A stretch of 40,191 bases of DNA from Halieaceae bacterium. GTDB lineage: Bacteria; Pseudomonadota; Gammaproteobacteria; Pseudomonadales; Halieaceae. Below, in pieces: positions 17,901-25,416 of the stretch. The stretch's first letter is position 1; every line of letters begins with the position of its first letter. The notes under the pieces are model-generated. The model did not search any database. It worked only from the letters and a program-made list of their open reading frames with translations, and was not told where the DNA came from. The position numbers were made by a program, and so were the translations under genes. Location of the stretch: assembly GCA_011524755.1 (NCBI GenBank), contig WTJR01000165.1, positions 21,168 to 61,358 of the forward strand, in the 5' to 3' direction.

Positions 17901-19748
17901 TCAAATGGCTAACTTTATACCGACATAAAGCGCACGACGCGGGCTTCGGTAACCTGCAATGTCAGTGTAGGCCTGATTGGTCAGGTTCTCTGCACGTACT
18001 GACAGATTAATCGAGTCAGTCACCTTGCGAGAAAAGGTCGCGTCCATCACGGTGTAGTCAGACAGCGCCGACCCAAACTCGTCTACTCGATCCGCTGTAT
18101 GCCGAGCGAGCAGCATCCAGCTGGAATCGCCGTCGTTATAGCGCGCGTTCAGCTGCATCGTGAGCTCTGGCCGATAGGGTAGCTGTGCACCCTGCGAGTC
18201 TTCTGCATCCAGTTGAGACACGAATCCGCCGACCGAGAAGCGCTCCGCGATCTGCCAGTCCACGGATGCTTCAATGCCGGTAGATTCGCTCTCGCCGGCA
18301 ATCTGGACGTACCCACTGTAGTTCACCAAATCAAAAATAATGGCGTCGGTAATTTGTTGATTAAAGTAGGTCAGATCCCAGGTCACAGCGCCTGTCACAT
18401 CACGTAGGCCAAGTTCCCAGCCCTCACTTCGCTCTTCCTTTAACGGAGAGTCCGTCGCTGGGCTAAAAGCCCATGGCCCCGTGTTGTAGCCAATCTCGTA
18501 GGGTGATGGTGCTCGGAAGCCCGTGCCAACGGCCACCTTCGCTGATATACCGTCAAATGCTGTCGGCGTTAGTGCCGTCAAGCGCCAGGAGGTGTGTCTA
18601 CCAAAATCATCATTGTCATCAACACGAATACCGCCGGAGACAATGAGGTCATGACTCTCGCGCTGCAGGTTGGCGTAAGCCGCGTTGTTATCGCGACTCC
18701 GTTGGTCAAACCCGTCGTCATAGCCTTGCTCGTCAAGGTCCACACCGACTGTCACGCGATACGCTTCACCGACCTGTCGGCTATGCATGGCTGTTAGCTG
18801 GTCATTATGACCTTCGGTGCTAAATCCAACGGCCCCATCTGTCGCATAGGCACGTTCACTGGTGCTTTCACTCCAACTGATACGGGTTTGGCTGCTGTCA
18901 TTGCTGTGGTTGATGACTACTGCCTGGCTGTCATTCTTGTAGTCATCAGTGCAGTCATTACTGATACCAAAGGCCGCTGTGTAGCAAAGGTCATAATCAG
19001 TCTGGGCATCGACTTCACGGGCAATCAGTGTTGCCGACCATCCTTGCCACTCAGGTGATGTGTAGCTGAGATGATAACTGTCGTTGTCGTAGCCATCGCG
19101 GTCGGCAAGTACGGTGTCATCAAGGCGTGCGTTAAATCCGTCAAGTGCGACCTTGTTCAACAGAAGTGTCGCTTCACCCATTGAGGTCTCTCCTGATGCG
19201 GCGGTAAGCGTCTCGGACTCGAAACCATAGCCGCCGCGCTCCACGTCTATGTCCAACGAAGCCCCGGTACTACCGCTACGACTAGTCAGTGAAATAACGC
19301 CACCGGCGTCCGCACCCCAGAGAAGACCTTGCGTACCACGAAGCACCTCAATGCGATCGAGCGAGCCCGAGAGCACATGCTCCATGCGAGGACCAATTTG
19401 CGGTGACGAAGGATCGCTAATATCGACGCCATCTAATAACACTTTGGTTCTGAAACCATCCTGACCGCGAACCCGAATACCACTGACCGCACCAAGACCA
19501 CCGGTTTGGGTGGTCGAGATGCCAACCTGGGTTTTGAGTAGCTGAGGCAGGGTTGCCGAGCCGAGAGCCTCCATTAACTCGCGATCAATGATATTGACGG
19601 AGACCGCCAGCGACTGACTGGAGGTATCCACGCGATCGGCAACGATCACGGTTTCCTCAATGGTTTCAGCCAGTGTTTGAATGGGATTGACGGCGAGGGA
19701 AACGCCGACGGTCATGCGGAAAATGACATGGGAAAGACGAGTTTGCAT
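17901..19748 (-). CDS. btuB: TonB-dependent cobalamin receptor, BtuB-like
   Basis: Outer-membrane receptor importing vitamin B12 or other corrinoids with TonB energy. The frame is open from 19781, but ATG 19748 has an AGGAG site directly upstream and gives a standard signal peptide (MQTRLSHVIF to TLAE), so I use it: 615 residues. A TonB box (ETVIVADR) follows the signal, then a plug domain at about 45-150 (ending with LRGTQGLLWGADAGGVI) and a beta-barrel to the C-terminus. The cobalamin riboswitch in its leader and cobO three bases downstream make B12 the likely substrate. No btuCDF transporter genes are in the window. Confidence 0.93.
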   Translation of the reverse strand: MQTRLSHVIFRMTVGVSLAVNPIQTLAETIEETVIVADRVDTSSQSLAVSVNIIDRELMEALGSATLPQLLKTQVGISTTQTGGLGAVSGIRVRGQDGFRTKVLLDGVDISDPSSPQIGPRMEHVLSGSLDRIEVLRGTQGLLWGADAGGVISLTSRSGSTGASLDIDVERGGYGFESETLTAASGETSMGEATLLLNKVALDGFNARLDDTVLADRDGYDNDSYHLSYTSPEWQGWSATLIAREVDAQTDYDLCYTAAFGISNDCTDDYKNDSQAVVINHSNDSSQTRISWSESTSERAYATDGAVGFSTEGHNDQLTAMHSRQVGEAYRVTVGVDLDEQGYDDGFDQRSRDNNAAYANLQRESHDLIVSGGIRVDDNDDFGRHTSWRLTALTPTAFDGISAKVAVGTGFRAPSPYEIGYNTGPWAFSPATDSPLKEERSEGWELGLRDVTGAVTWDLTYFNQQITDAIIFDLVNYSGYVQIAGESESTGIEASVDWQIAERFSVGGFVSQLDAEDSQGAQLPYRPELTMQLNARYNDGDSSWMLLARHTADRVDEFGSALSDYTVMDATFSRKVTDSINLSVRAENLTNQAYTDIAGYRSPRRALYVGIKLAI

Positions 19749-19859
19749 TGGAGCTCCTACCTTTTTTATCAGGAGCGGCAAGCGGCAAAGAGGTGAGGCG
19801 CAGTGACAGCAAACAGCCTTAACTCCCTGCTGGAGCCCACCGCGCCATTGGGTTGTTTT

Positions 19860-19976
19860 ATAGGCAGGTATCGGGCTCTGATAGGCTTAGCTATCTCTAC
19901 CGTTGCGGGGGCAGCGCTGGCTCATCCAGACTTCCCTTTTAACCTACCCGGGCGAAACACCTGTAGGCACCTAAGC
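19860..19976 (-). promoter_or_regulatory. Cobalamin (AdoCbl) riboswitch controlling btuB-cobO
   Basis: Read on the minus strand, the leader shows the class hallmarks in order: TTAGGTGCC at the 5' side, GGTTAAAAGGGAAGTCTGG, the core CCCCGCAACGGTAGAG and the B12 box AGCCCGATACCTGCC near 19864-19878. In this family, adenosylcobalamin binding shuts off expression in cis. About 110 bases separate the B12 box from the btuB start, enough for an expression platform; I see no clear terminator there, so control at translation is more likely. The downstream cobO and membrane-protein genes should share this control. Confidence 0.93.
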
Positions 19977-19981
19977 CGCGC

Positions 19982-20010
19982 ACGGTACTCGGTTGATGGC
20001 GGTGCGTCAA
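19982..20010 (-). promoter_or_regulatory. Possible promoter of the riboswitch-btuB transcript
   Basis: On the minus strand, TTGACG (20010-20005) and TACCGT (19987-19982) are 17 bases apart. The -35 is good and the -10 is poor. The predicted transcript start (about 19975) falls right at the 5' edge of the cobalamin riboswitch, which supports the call. It overlaps the 5' region of the divergent DUF501 gene. Confidence 0.4.
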
Positions 20011-20036
20011 TGAACTTTTATGCTAGGGTTGCGCGC

Positions 20037-20579
20037 ATGATGGAAGTACAGAAAAGCGGCGAGCGTGTGGCTCAGTGGCGGGATTTCGTTGCCGAGCGTT
20101 TAGGGCGAGAACCGAGGGGTTTTCGTGACGTCGCAGCATTTAACGCCGAAGGTTTGCCAGCCAGTATTCGTGTTAGCTCAATTGTCGACGGAAAGCCTTT
20201 TCCCACGCTTTATTGGCTGATTGATGCCGAACTGTCGCTTAACATCGATCGTTTAGAGGCTGCTGGGTGGATAGCTCGAGTACAGTCTGAGATCGCGACA
20301 AATGCCGACTTCAGACAACGCATGCAGCAGGACCACGCTGCGCATATCGCCCTGCGGGATGGTTACCTCCTCGATGAAGAGCGCAAGCTCCTTGCATCCA
20401 ACAACATGCTCTCTGCGCTGTCCAAACGCGGTATCGGTGGCATCAGTGAGCCTGATCGAATCCGCTGTTTCCACACGTGGTATGCGGCGCATATGGTGGT
20501 ACCCAACGCTGTCGGTGGGATTGTTGATCAGCTACTCGCGGACGCAACACCCCGAGCCTTACTCACTGATTCAGCCTAG
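20037..20579 (+). CDS. DUF501 family protein
   Basis: Conserved domain of unknown function (DUF501). The family-like core is KPFPTLYWLIDAELS followed by IDRLEAAGWI, with a C-terminal CFHTWYAAHMV helix. The frame is open from 19803, but the first 70 or so residues would be encoded antisense to the cobalamin riboswitch and its promoter and do not look protein-like. I choose ATG 20037 (180 residues) because AGGG lies eight bases upstream. ATG 20010 and ATG 20040 are alternatives. No signal peptide or membrane segment is visible, so it is probably cytoplasmic. It is monocistronic and divergent from btuB. Confidence 0.8.
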   Translation: MMEVQKSGERVAQWRDFVAERLGREPRGFRDVAAFNAEGLPASIRVSSIVDGKPFPTLYWLIDAELSLNIDRLEAAGWIARVQSEIATNADFRQRMQQDHAAHIALRDGYLLDEERKLLASNNMLSALSKRGIGGISEPDRIRCFHTWYAAHMVVPNAVGGIVDQLLADATPRALLTDSA

Positions 20580-20595
20580 TTAGCCGTCTCTGCGA

Positions 20596-20967
20596 CTAGC
20601 CAAAATGGCAAAAGCAGAGTTTGTTCCCCTCGGCATCCCTCACGTAGGCGCCATAGAAGACATCGGGGATACGCTGACCCGGTTCGCCATCACAGGTGGC
20701 GCCCAGTGAAATGGCTTTGGCATAAAGCGCGTCCACGCCTTCTTTACTCCCCCCGTGAAAGGCCACCATGACACCATTGCCTGACGTTGGCGCCTGCTCG
20801 TCGTAGGGCGTGCAGACAGCGAGGCAGGCTTCGCTCATGGAGGAACCGAAAAAGACGATGCGGTCCGTTCCCATGATCTTTTTCCAGCCCATGGTTTCCG
20901 TGAGTGCACCGTAGAATTCGACCGCGGCTTCAAGGTCTGATGCGCCGAGCGTGGTGTATGCCAACAT
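20596..20967 (-). CDS. VOC superfamily (glyoxalase-fold) protein
   Basis: Small metal-dependent-fold protein of the vicinal oxygen chelate superfamily. The 123-residue form starts MLAYTTLGASDLEAAVEFY, the usual first beta-alpha unit, and ends with YVRDAEGNKLCFCHFG, the typical final strand with its metal-site position. The longer frame opens at 20994, but AGAAGGA sits just before ATG 20967, so I use that start. The substrate is unknown; the family includes glyoxalases, dioxygenases and resistance proteins. It is convergent with the DUF501 gene, 16 bases apart. Confidence 0.82.
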   Translation of the reverse strand: MLAYTTLGASDLEAAVEFYGALTETMGWKKIMGTDRIVFFGSSMSEACLAVCTPYDEQAPTSGNGVMVAFHGGSKEGVDALYAKAISLGATCDGEPGQRIPDVFYGAYVRDAEGNKLCFCHFG

Positions 20968-21114
20968 AGGTTTATTCCTTCTAGGTTGTGACATGTAGTC
21001 GTTGAGACCGAAAGCTCGATCTTAGTGGTTACTCGAGCGTAGCGCGAACCCTGTGCTCCAATTGTCCAGCTCGAGGAATTAGCGGTATTCTCCGGCTATG
21101 GGACAGGGGCTGTA

Positions 21115-22833
21115 ATGGATACGTTTTACGCAGGTGCGATTTTAGCGGCGCTTTTTATTGGGCTAGTGGTTTCGCGATTCAGTGCCACTGTGCTTTTTTT
21201 GATGGCCGCTATCGCCTGTTTGCTAGCTGGACTGATTGAGCCTGATGTCTTCTGGGCGAAAGCAACAAATGAGGGGTTGGTGACCCTCATGCTGTTGATG
21301 CTGTGCGCCGTTGCGCTGGAGCGTCTGCCTTGGTTGGGGTTACTCTCTCGAGGCATTGATTCTCCAAACCGGTACCTGGCAGTGGCGCGGATTACCGCCG
21401 TGGCTGCCTCTACCTCGGCCTTCTTGAATAATACGGCCATTGTTGCAGCGCTGGCGCAGGTGCTGAGACGCAGCCGCTACCACTTACCCTCGCAATTGTT
21501 GTTGCCTCTGTCCTACGCAGCGATTCTCGGTGGCACGCTCACCCTTATTGGCACATCGACCAACCTCATTGTCAGTAGTTTTTTGGCGGATCGACGCGGC
21601 AGTGGCTTGGCATTCTTCGATTTTTTGTGGGTTGCTGGCCCTGTTGTGCTTGGTGTTTGCACACTCCTGGTGTTGGTGTCGTCGAGATTACCCAAGCGAG
21701 CGATCGCGCAAGAAGAGCGAAGCGACTACGTTTTGGAAGCGGTCGTAGAGCGCGAGGGCGATCTTGTTGGTATGACAGTTCGCGATGCGGGGCTACGTGA
21801 GCTTGAGACTCTGTATCTGAGTGAAATCATCCGTGGGGGTCAAATCATGACTGCGGTCTCTCCGGGTGAGGTCTTACTCGGTGGCGATCGTCTTAATTTT
21901 GTTGGGGACATCAAGGATGCGACACGACTGACACAGATTAGCGGTCTCACCACCTTTGCCAGTGAGGAGGGCCTGATGCAGCCCTCACTAACAGAGGTGA
22001 TTATTGCGCCCGGATCGGTGCTACAGGGCAGAACGCCCAAAGAGCTCGGGTTCAGAGCGCGCTTTGACGCAGCAATCGTCGGCTTGCAGCGCGACGGTGA
22101 AACGGTGAGCGGAAAGCTGGGCCGCACTACTTTGAGAGCAGGTGACCTATTGGTCTTAGCGACCGGTGAGGATTTCACTCAGAGGAAAAATCTCGGCAGA
22201 AACTTTTACGTGTTGTCAGATGATCTTGACGTTCGACTTATGGACTCCAAGCAGGGTTTTCTGGTGACTGCCGCCTTGGCGGGGGTCATTGGCCTGTCGG
22301 CCACAGGTGCTCTCAGCTTGTCGGTTGGTCTGTTGGCTCTGCTCGTTGGTCTATGGTTGAGTAACCTTGTCAGCGTCGATGATTTACGCCGACGTTTTCC
22401 CTTCGATATCTGGATTTTGGTTGCCTCGGCGCTGGTGCTCGCTCAGTCACTGGTGGATTCAGCACTTATCAGTACGGGTATGGCATGGGTCATGCCGACG
22501 TTGGCTGACCAGACCCCCCTCATTGCGCTCATTATTATCTTTTCTCTGACCCTGGTACTGACAGAATTGGTCACCAATAATGCAGCTGCAGCGCTCATGT
22601 TTCCCATCGGATACGGGCTTGCCCAGAGTCTGGGTGTGGACGTTATGCCCTTTGTTCTCGCGGTTGCGTTTGCGGCCAGCGGATCGTTTTTGACTCCCTA
22701 CGGCTATGCCACGAACTTGATCGTTCAGAACATCGGTGGCTATACCCGGGGTGACTACCTACGCTTTGGCTTTCCGATTTCGCTGGCTTATTCAGTCGGC
22801 ATTTTGTCGATGCTGAATCTGACCTACTTCTAG
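21115..22833 (+). CDS. SLC13/DASS-type permease with two RCK-C-like domains
   Basis: Inner-membrane transporter of the divalent anion:Na+ symporter superfamily. The 572-residue protein has hydrophobic helices at both ends and a central soluble part (about 205-370). The soluble part has two TrkA-C-like domains (near VLEAVVEREGDLVGMTVRDA and EVIIAPGSVLQGRTPKELGF), which in related proteins regulate transport. Substrate-motif-like loops are AFLNNTAIVAAL, GTSTNLIVSSF and LVTNNAAAALMFPIGYG, and the order TM-RCK-RCK-TM is a standard subgroup. Substrates in this group include sulfate and dicarboxylates; the present one is not readable. It is convergent with the next gene. Confidence 0.85.
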   Translation: MDTFYAGAILAALFIGLVVSRFSATVLFLMAAIACLLAGLIEPDVFWAKATNEGLVTLMLLMLCAVALERLPWLGLLSRGIDSPNRYLAVARITAVAASTSAFLNNTAIVAALAQVLRRSRYHLPSQLLLPLSYAAILGGTLTLIGTSTNLIVSSFLADRRGSGLAFFDFLWVAGPVVLGVCTLLVLVSSRLPKRAIAQEERSDYVLEAVVEREGDLVGMTVRDAGLRELETLYLSEIIRGGQIMTAVSPGEVLLGGDRLNFVGDIKDATRLTQISGLTTFASEEGLMQPSLTEVIIAPGSVLQGRTPKELGFRARFDAAIVGLQRDGETVSGKLGRTTLRAGDLLVLATGEDFTQRKNLGRNFYVLSDDLDVRLMDSKQGFLVTAALAGVIGLSATGALSLSVGLLALLVGLWLSNLVSVDDLRRRFPFDIWILVASALVLAQSLVDSALISTGMAWVMPTLADQTPLIALIIIFSLTLVLTELVTNNAAAALMFPIGYGLAQSLGVDVMPFVLAVAFAASGSFLTPYGYATNLIVQNIGGYTRGDYLRFGFPISLAYSVGILSMLNLTYF

Positions 22834-22843
22834 TTGGCCGTCG

Positions 22844-23665
22844 TCATTCGTCGCTAGGTTTGATCAACAACTTCCTAACGCGCTCTTTACGCCGGTGAGC
22901 GCTGAGCCGTTCTTGAAGCCTGATTTCAGCGATGCTATCTGCCAAGCGTCTACGATCATCGACCTCAGGTGTTTCCGACAGAAGTTTTAACAACGGTTGA
23001 CGTGCATGCGCCTGATGCCAGAGTCGCAGATGAGATTCGATATCGCTGAGCAGGCTCACCCGCACTTGATAGCCCCGGTTAGACGCTGCGTGTAATGACA
23101 GGATCGCTTTTAACTCACCCGTCGCGTCCTCCAGTTTGAGCCAGTCTTTGTCGTTGTCATGTTTGAGAACGCGATTTCGTAGTTTTAGGAATCGATGTTC
23201 GGCACGCTCCGTCATGGCGATGGTCACCACTTCCGCTGGATCACGGGGCGGTAATGACTCAAGGTAACCGAACCACCAGCGTCTGATACGAACCCATTCG
23301 GGCTTCGCCATGATTTTGTGACATTTGCTCACCGGCTTTGAAGACAGCCTGGCAACTGCGCTCGCGATTTTGTTGAGGTCTGACTCGTTCAGTGAGTCTC
23401 TCAAGAGATCAATGGTTCTCAACCAAGCAATGCCCTCACTCAGCTTTTGCTGTAGCTTCACCCACCGCTTGCCTTGCTTTATCGCTTCGGGCTCGTCCAG
23501 TGTCGCGAGCAGGTAACCAATGTCACTGACGGCGTAATTGAGCTTCCACAAGGGGGAGCCCACAAGACTGTCGTCTAGCCATGCTTTACGCGACTGCTCG
23601 AGCACATCGCTTTGCTCTCTGAGCAGCGTTAGCTGTGATTTTACTGGCTGATCAACCTCGGACAT
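22844..23665 (-). CDS. Basic helical protein, possibly CHAD-like, function unknown
   Basis: I do not recognise this 273-residue protein with confidence. It is almost entirely helical, with many arginines and lysines, no signal peptide and no membrane segment. Stretches such as AEHRFLKLRNRVLKHD and SLLSDIESHLRLWHQAHARQ recall CHAD domains, which bind polyphosphate through basic helices, but the typical HDLRVALRR signature is not visible. The C-terminus is strongly basic (LSAHRRKERVRKLLIK). It lies convergent to the SLC13-type gene and divergent from the desaturase, so the context gives no clear clue. Confidence 0.6.
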   Translation of the reverse strand: MSEVDQPVKSQLTLLREQSDVLEQSRKAWLDDSLVGSPLWKLNYAVSDIGYLLATLDEPEAIKQGKRWVKLQQKLSEGIAWLRTIDLLRDSLNESDLNKIASAVARLSSKPVSKCHKIMAKPEWVRIRRWWFGYLESLPPRDPAEVVTIAMTERAEHRFLKLRNRVLKHDNDKDWLKLEDATGELKAILSLHAASNRGYQVRVSLLSDIESHLRLWHQAHARQPLLKLLSETPEVDDRRRLADSIAEIRLQERLSAHRRKERVRKLLIKPSDE

Positions 23666-23767
23666 CGTTGTTTTTGCTGCGACTAGAGAGCCTTAGGTGA
23701 AGGGGAGAATATGTTAGCATTTCGCGGTGCGGCAACCAGTAGTGCACGTAAGTAAAGAGGAATAATC

Positions 23768-24673
23768 ATGAAACCTAACGAGGTGCTGACATCGCAAGAG
23801 CGTGATCTGTTACTTCGGCGTAGCGATCTCAAGGCGTGGCTGATGGTATTGCGGACATGGGCGCTGACGTTTGGGATTCTGTGGTTAGTCGCGGCCTATC
23901 CTGGTGTGCTGACACTTCTCTTTGCTTGGCTAGTGCTTCCGGGCCGCCAGCTCAGCCTTGCTGTGCTTATGCACGAAGCTGGGCACGGCAGTCTCTTTAA
24001 AACACGTGCTCTCAATCAGTGGGTCGGTCAGTGGCTGTGTGCATTGCCAACATTAGGCGACCTGCAATCCTATGCTCGGGGTCACACGGCGCACCACAAA
24101 TTCGCGGGCAGTCATGACGATCCGGATTTACCCAACTATCAGGCCTACCCAATTTCGCGCGACAGTCTGTATCGAAAATGGCGTCGAGATTTACTCGGTA
24201 CGACCGGGTTGAAGCTGTTGCGAGCGCTGGCAAGTGGCACCTCGAGTCAGATGAGTCGCGAAACCCATGGTTCCCGCCACTTAGTTGCCAAACAGATCCT
24301 CGTGCATGGGGTGTTTATCCTCGCTTTGTCAGCTCTCGGTATTGGCTGGACCTGGTTCGTTTGGATGTTCACATTTCTGACGTCTTACATGTGGGTGGTG
24401 CGCTTAAGACAGGTAGGGGAGCACGCTGTCGTAACAGACCTTTATGACCCCGACGTCCGACTGAACACGCGTACCGTGGAAGCGCCATTTTGGCAGCGAT
24501 TCCTGCTTGCACCCAACAACGTTAACTACCACATGGAACACCATTTCATGGCGGGTGTTCCCTGCTACAACCTGCCAAAACTACGATCGCTACTAAAGCA
24601 AAAAGGCGTTCTTGATGGCGTGCCTGTGGTTTCTGGCTATGGGCAGGTGCTGAAGATGGCCGTAGCGTCCTAG
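23768..24673 (+). CDS. Membrane fatty acid desaturase
   Basis: Di-iron desaturase that introduces a double bond into acyl chains, likely adjusting membrane fluidity. The 301-residue protein has all three histidine boxes: H69-E-A-G-H73, H106-T-A-H109-H110 and H255-M-E-H258-H259, the last in NNVNYHMEHHF. Hydrophobic helices lie at about 29-60 and 175-215. The start has AGAGGAA upstream. The position of the double bond cannot be assigned, and carotenoid or sphingolipid-type enzymes of the same fold are possible. It is monocistronic, followed by a hairpin-rich gap. Confidence 0.9.
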   Translation: MKPNEVLTSQERDLLLRRSDLKAWLMVLRTWALTFGILWLVAAYPGVLTLLFAWLVLPGRQLSLAVLMHEAGHGSLFKTRALNQWVGQWLCALPTLGDLQSYARGHTAHHKFAGSHDDPDLPNYQAYPISRDSLYRKWRRDLLGTTGLKLLRALASGTSSQMSRETHGSRHLVAKQILVHGVFILALSALGIGWTWFVWMFTFLTSYMWVVRLRQVGEHAVVTDLYDPDVRLNTRTVEAPFWQRFLLAPNNVNYHMEHHFMAGVPCYNLPKLRSLLKQKGVLDGVPVVSGYGQVLKMAVAS

Positions 24674-24725
24674 GTACGAGCGACTGATGATATTAGGCGC
24701 CTAGCGACCGCTCGTTACGCTTTTT
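24674..24725 (+). terminator. Candidate terminator after the desaturase gene
   Basis: ACGAGCG (24676-24682) pairs with CGCTCGT (24709-24715), enclosing a 26-base loop that contains the perfect palindrome TAGGCGCCTA (24694-24703). A run of five T residues follows at 24721-24725. The long loop and the gap before the T-run make it less certain than the aceA terminator. Confidence 0.4.
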
Positions 24726-24743
24726 GATGTTCCTGATAGAGGG

Positions 24744-24782
24744 AGCCTCTGACAGGCTGATTGAGTCCCGGACGGGACTTTT
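24744..24782 (+). other. Two consecutive RNA hairpins upstream of the small exported protein
   Basis: AGCCT (24744-24748) pairs with AGGCT (24754-24758), and AGTCCC (24764-24769) pairs with GGGACT (24774-24779) over a GGAC loop, followed by four T residues. The second hairpin could be a weak terminator or attenuator, or both could be 5' leader structure protecting the mRNA of the gene at 24807. Pairing is seen in the sequence; function is inferred. Confidence 0.4.
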
Positions 24783-24806
24783 CAAACCTGACCAAGGAGG
24801 GTCTTT

Positions 24807-25076
24807 ATGCGTCACTACAGTCAATCATTCGCCATCATTCTGGCGTCACTCACAGCATTTCCCGCAGCAGCCACTCCCACCGATGCACTTATAAACAACA
24901 CGCTATCACTCCCCGCTGAGCTCAATAAGGCAATCATTGTGGACAAGGATGTTACTCAGGATATTGCCGAGCTAAGAGGGCAGCTCTGGCCGTTTATTCT
25001 CGGTGTCGTCGCTGTCGACCTCGCTCTGCAAACTTACTATTACGGCGTCTATGTCCCCCAAACGCGAGGACAGTGA
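24807..25076 (+). CDS. Small exported protein with C-terminal hydrophobic segment, unknown
   Basis: I do not recognise this 89-residue protein. It has a likely Sec signal peptide (1-22, ending FPAAA), a short polar region (about 23-58, DALINNTLSLPAELNKA), and a hydrophobic segment at 60-76 that begins LWPFILGVVAVDL and is followed by a tyrosine-rich end (TYYYGVYV). It has no cysteine and no double-glycine leader. The ribosome-binding site AAGGAGGG is among the strongest in the window, and hairpins lie before and after it, suggesting high expression. With the next two genes it forms a possible unit with a C39-type peptidase; it may be that enzyme's substrate or a membrane partner. Confidence 0.7.
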   Translation: MRHYSQSFAIILASLTAFPAAATPTDALINNTLSLPAELNKAIIVDKDVTQDIAELRGQLWPFILGVVAVDLALQTYYYGVYVPQTRGQ

Positions 25077-25120
25077 ATCGACGTCAGCCAGCGTCAGCAG
25101 TAAGTAGCTCGTCAACACAC

Positions 25121-25139
25121 TGCCGCCCTTAGGGCGGCA
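25121..25139 (+). other. Intercistronic hairpin between two small genes
   Basis: TGCCGCCCTTAGGGCGGCA is a near-perfect palindrome forming a GC-rich stem of seven to eight pairs. No T-run follows on either strand, so it is unlikely to be a terminator. It ends a few bases before the ribosome-binding site of the gene at 25158. It could stabilise the 3' end of the upstream small-gene message or slow access to the downstream ribosome site. Confidence 0.6.
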
Positions 25140-25157
25140 AAACGGGAGGAATCGGCA

Positions 25158-25415
25158 ATGGCAGTAATAAGACCAACGTCCAGACAGCGACTGGATGACA
25201 AACTAGCTAAAGGCTTAAATACCAGGCGACGTCAGCACTTATTTTTGGTGGGAATGTTTCAGCCGTCACTGACATGGTGCGCACTGGGGCTCACGTATTT
25301 GCTCGTGAAAACGCCACAGACAGACGACGCAGTCTGGTTAAGCGGCATGCTCGCGCTCTATGCGCTGCAAATAACCACCGTCTGGTATCAATCCGAGTCG
25401 CTGTCGACACGCTGA
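25158..25415 (+). CDS. Small two-helix membrane protein, unknown
   Basis: An 85-residue protein I do not recognise. A strongly basic N-terminus (RPTSRQRLDDKLAKGLNTRRRQ shortened here: basic residues at 5, 9, 11, 15, 18, 23-25) should stay in the cytoplasm. Two hydrophobic helices follow at about 29-50 and 58-77, giving an N-in, C-in hairpin in the inner membrane. The start has GGGAGGAA upstream. Its TGA is followed one base later by the ATG of the C39-type gene, so the two are co-transcribed and probably coupled. Confidence 0.65.
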   Translation: MAVIRPTSRQRLDDKLAKGLNTRRRQHLFLVGMFQPSLTWCALGLTYLLVKTPQTDDAVWLSGMLALYALQITTVWYQSESLSTR

Positions 25416-25416
25416 T

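Noticed and set aside
19803-20036. N-terminal extension of the DUF501 reading frame
   Set aside because: This stretch is the antisense of the cobalamin riboswitch and the btuB leader; the encoded residues do not resemble the family, and later ATGs fit better.
24807-25076. Small exported protein as a class II bacteriocin precursor
   Set aside because: It has a Sec-type signal and no double-glycine leader, and no ABC exporter or immunity gene is nearby.
25121-25139. GC-rich palindrome as a rho-independent terminator
   Set aside because: Neither strand has a T-run after the stem, and the next gene's ribosome site follows within a few bases, so it is listed as an intercistronic hairpin.
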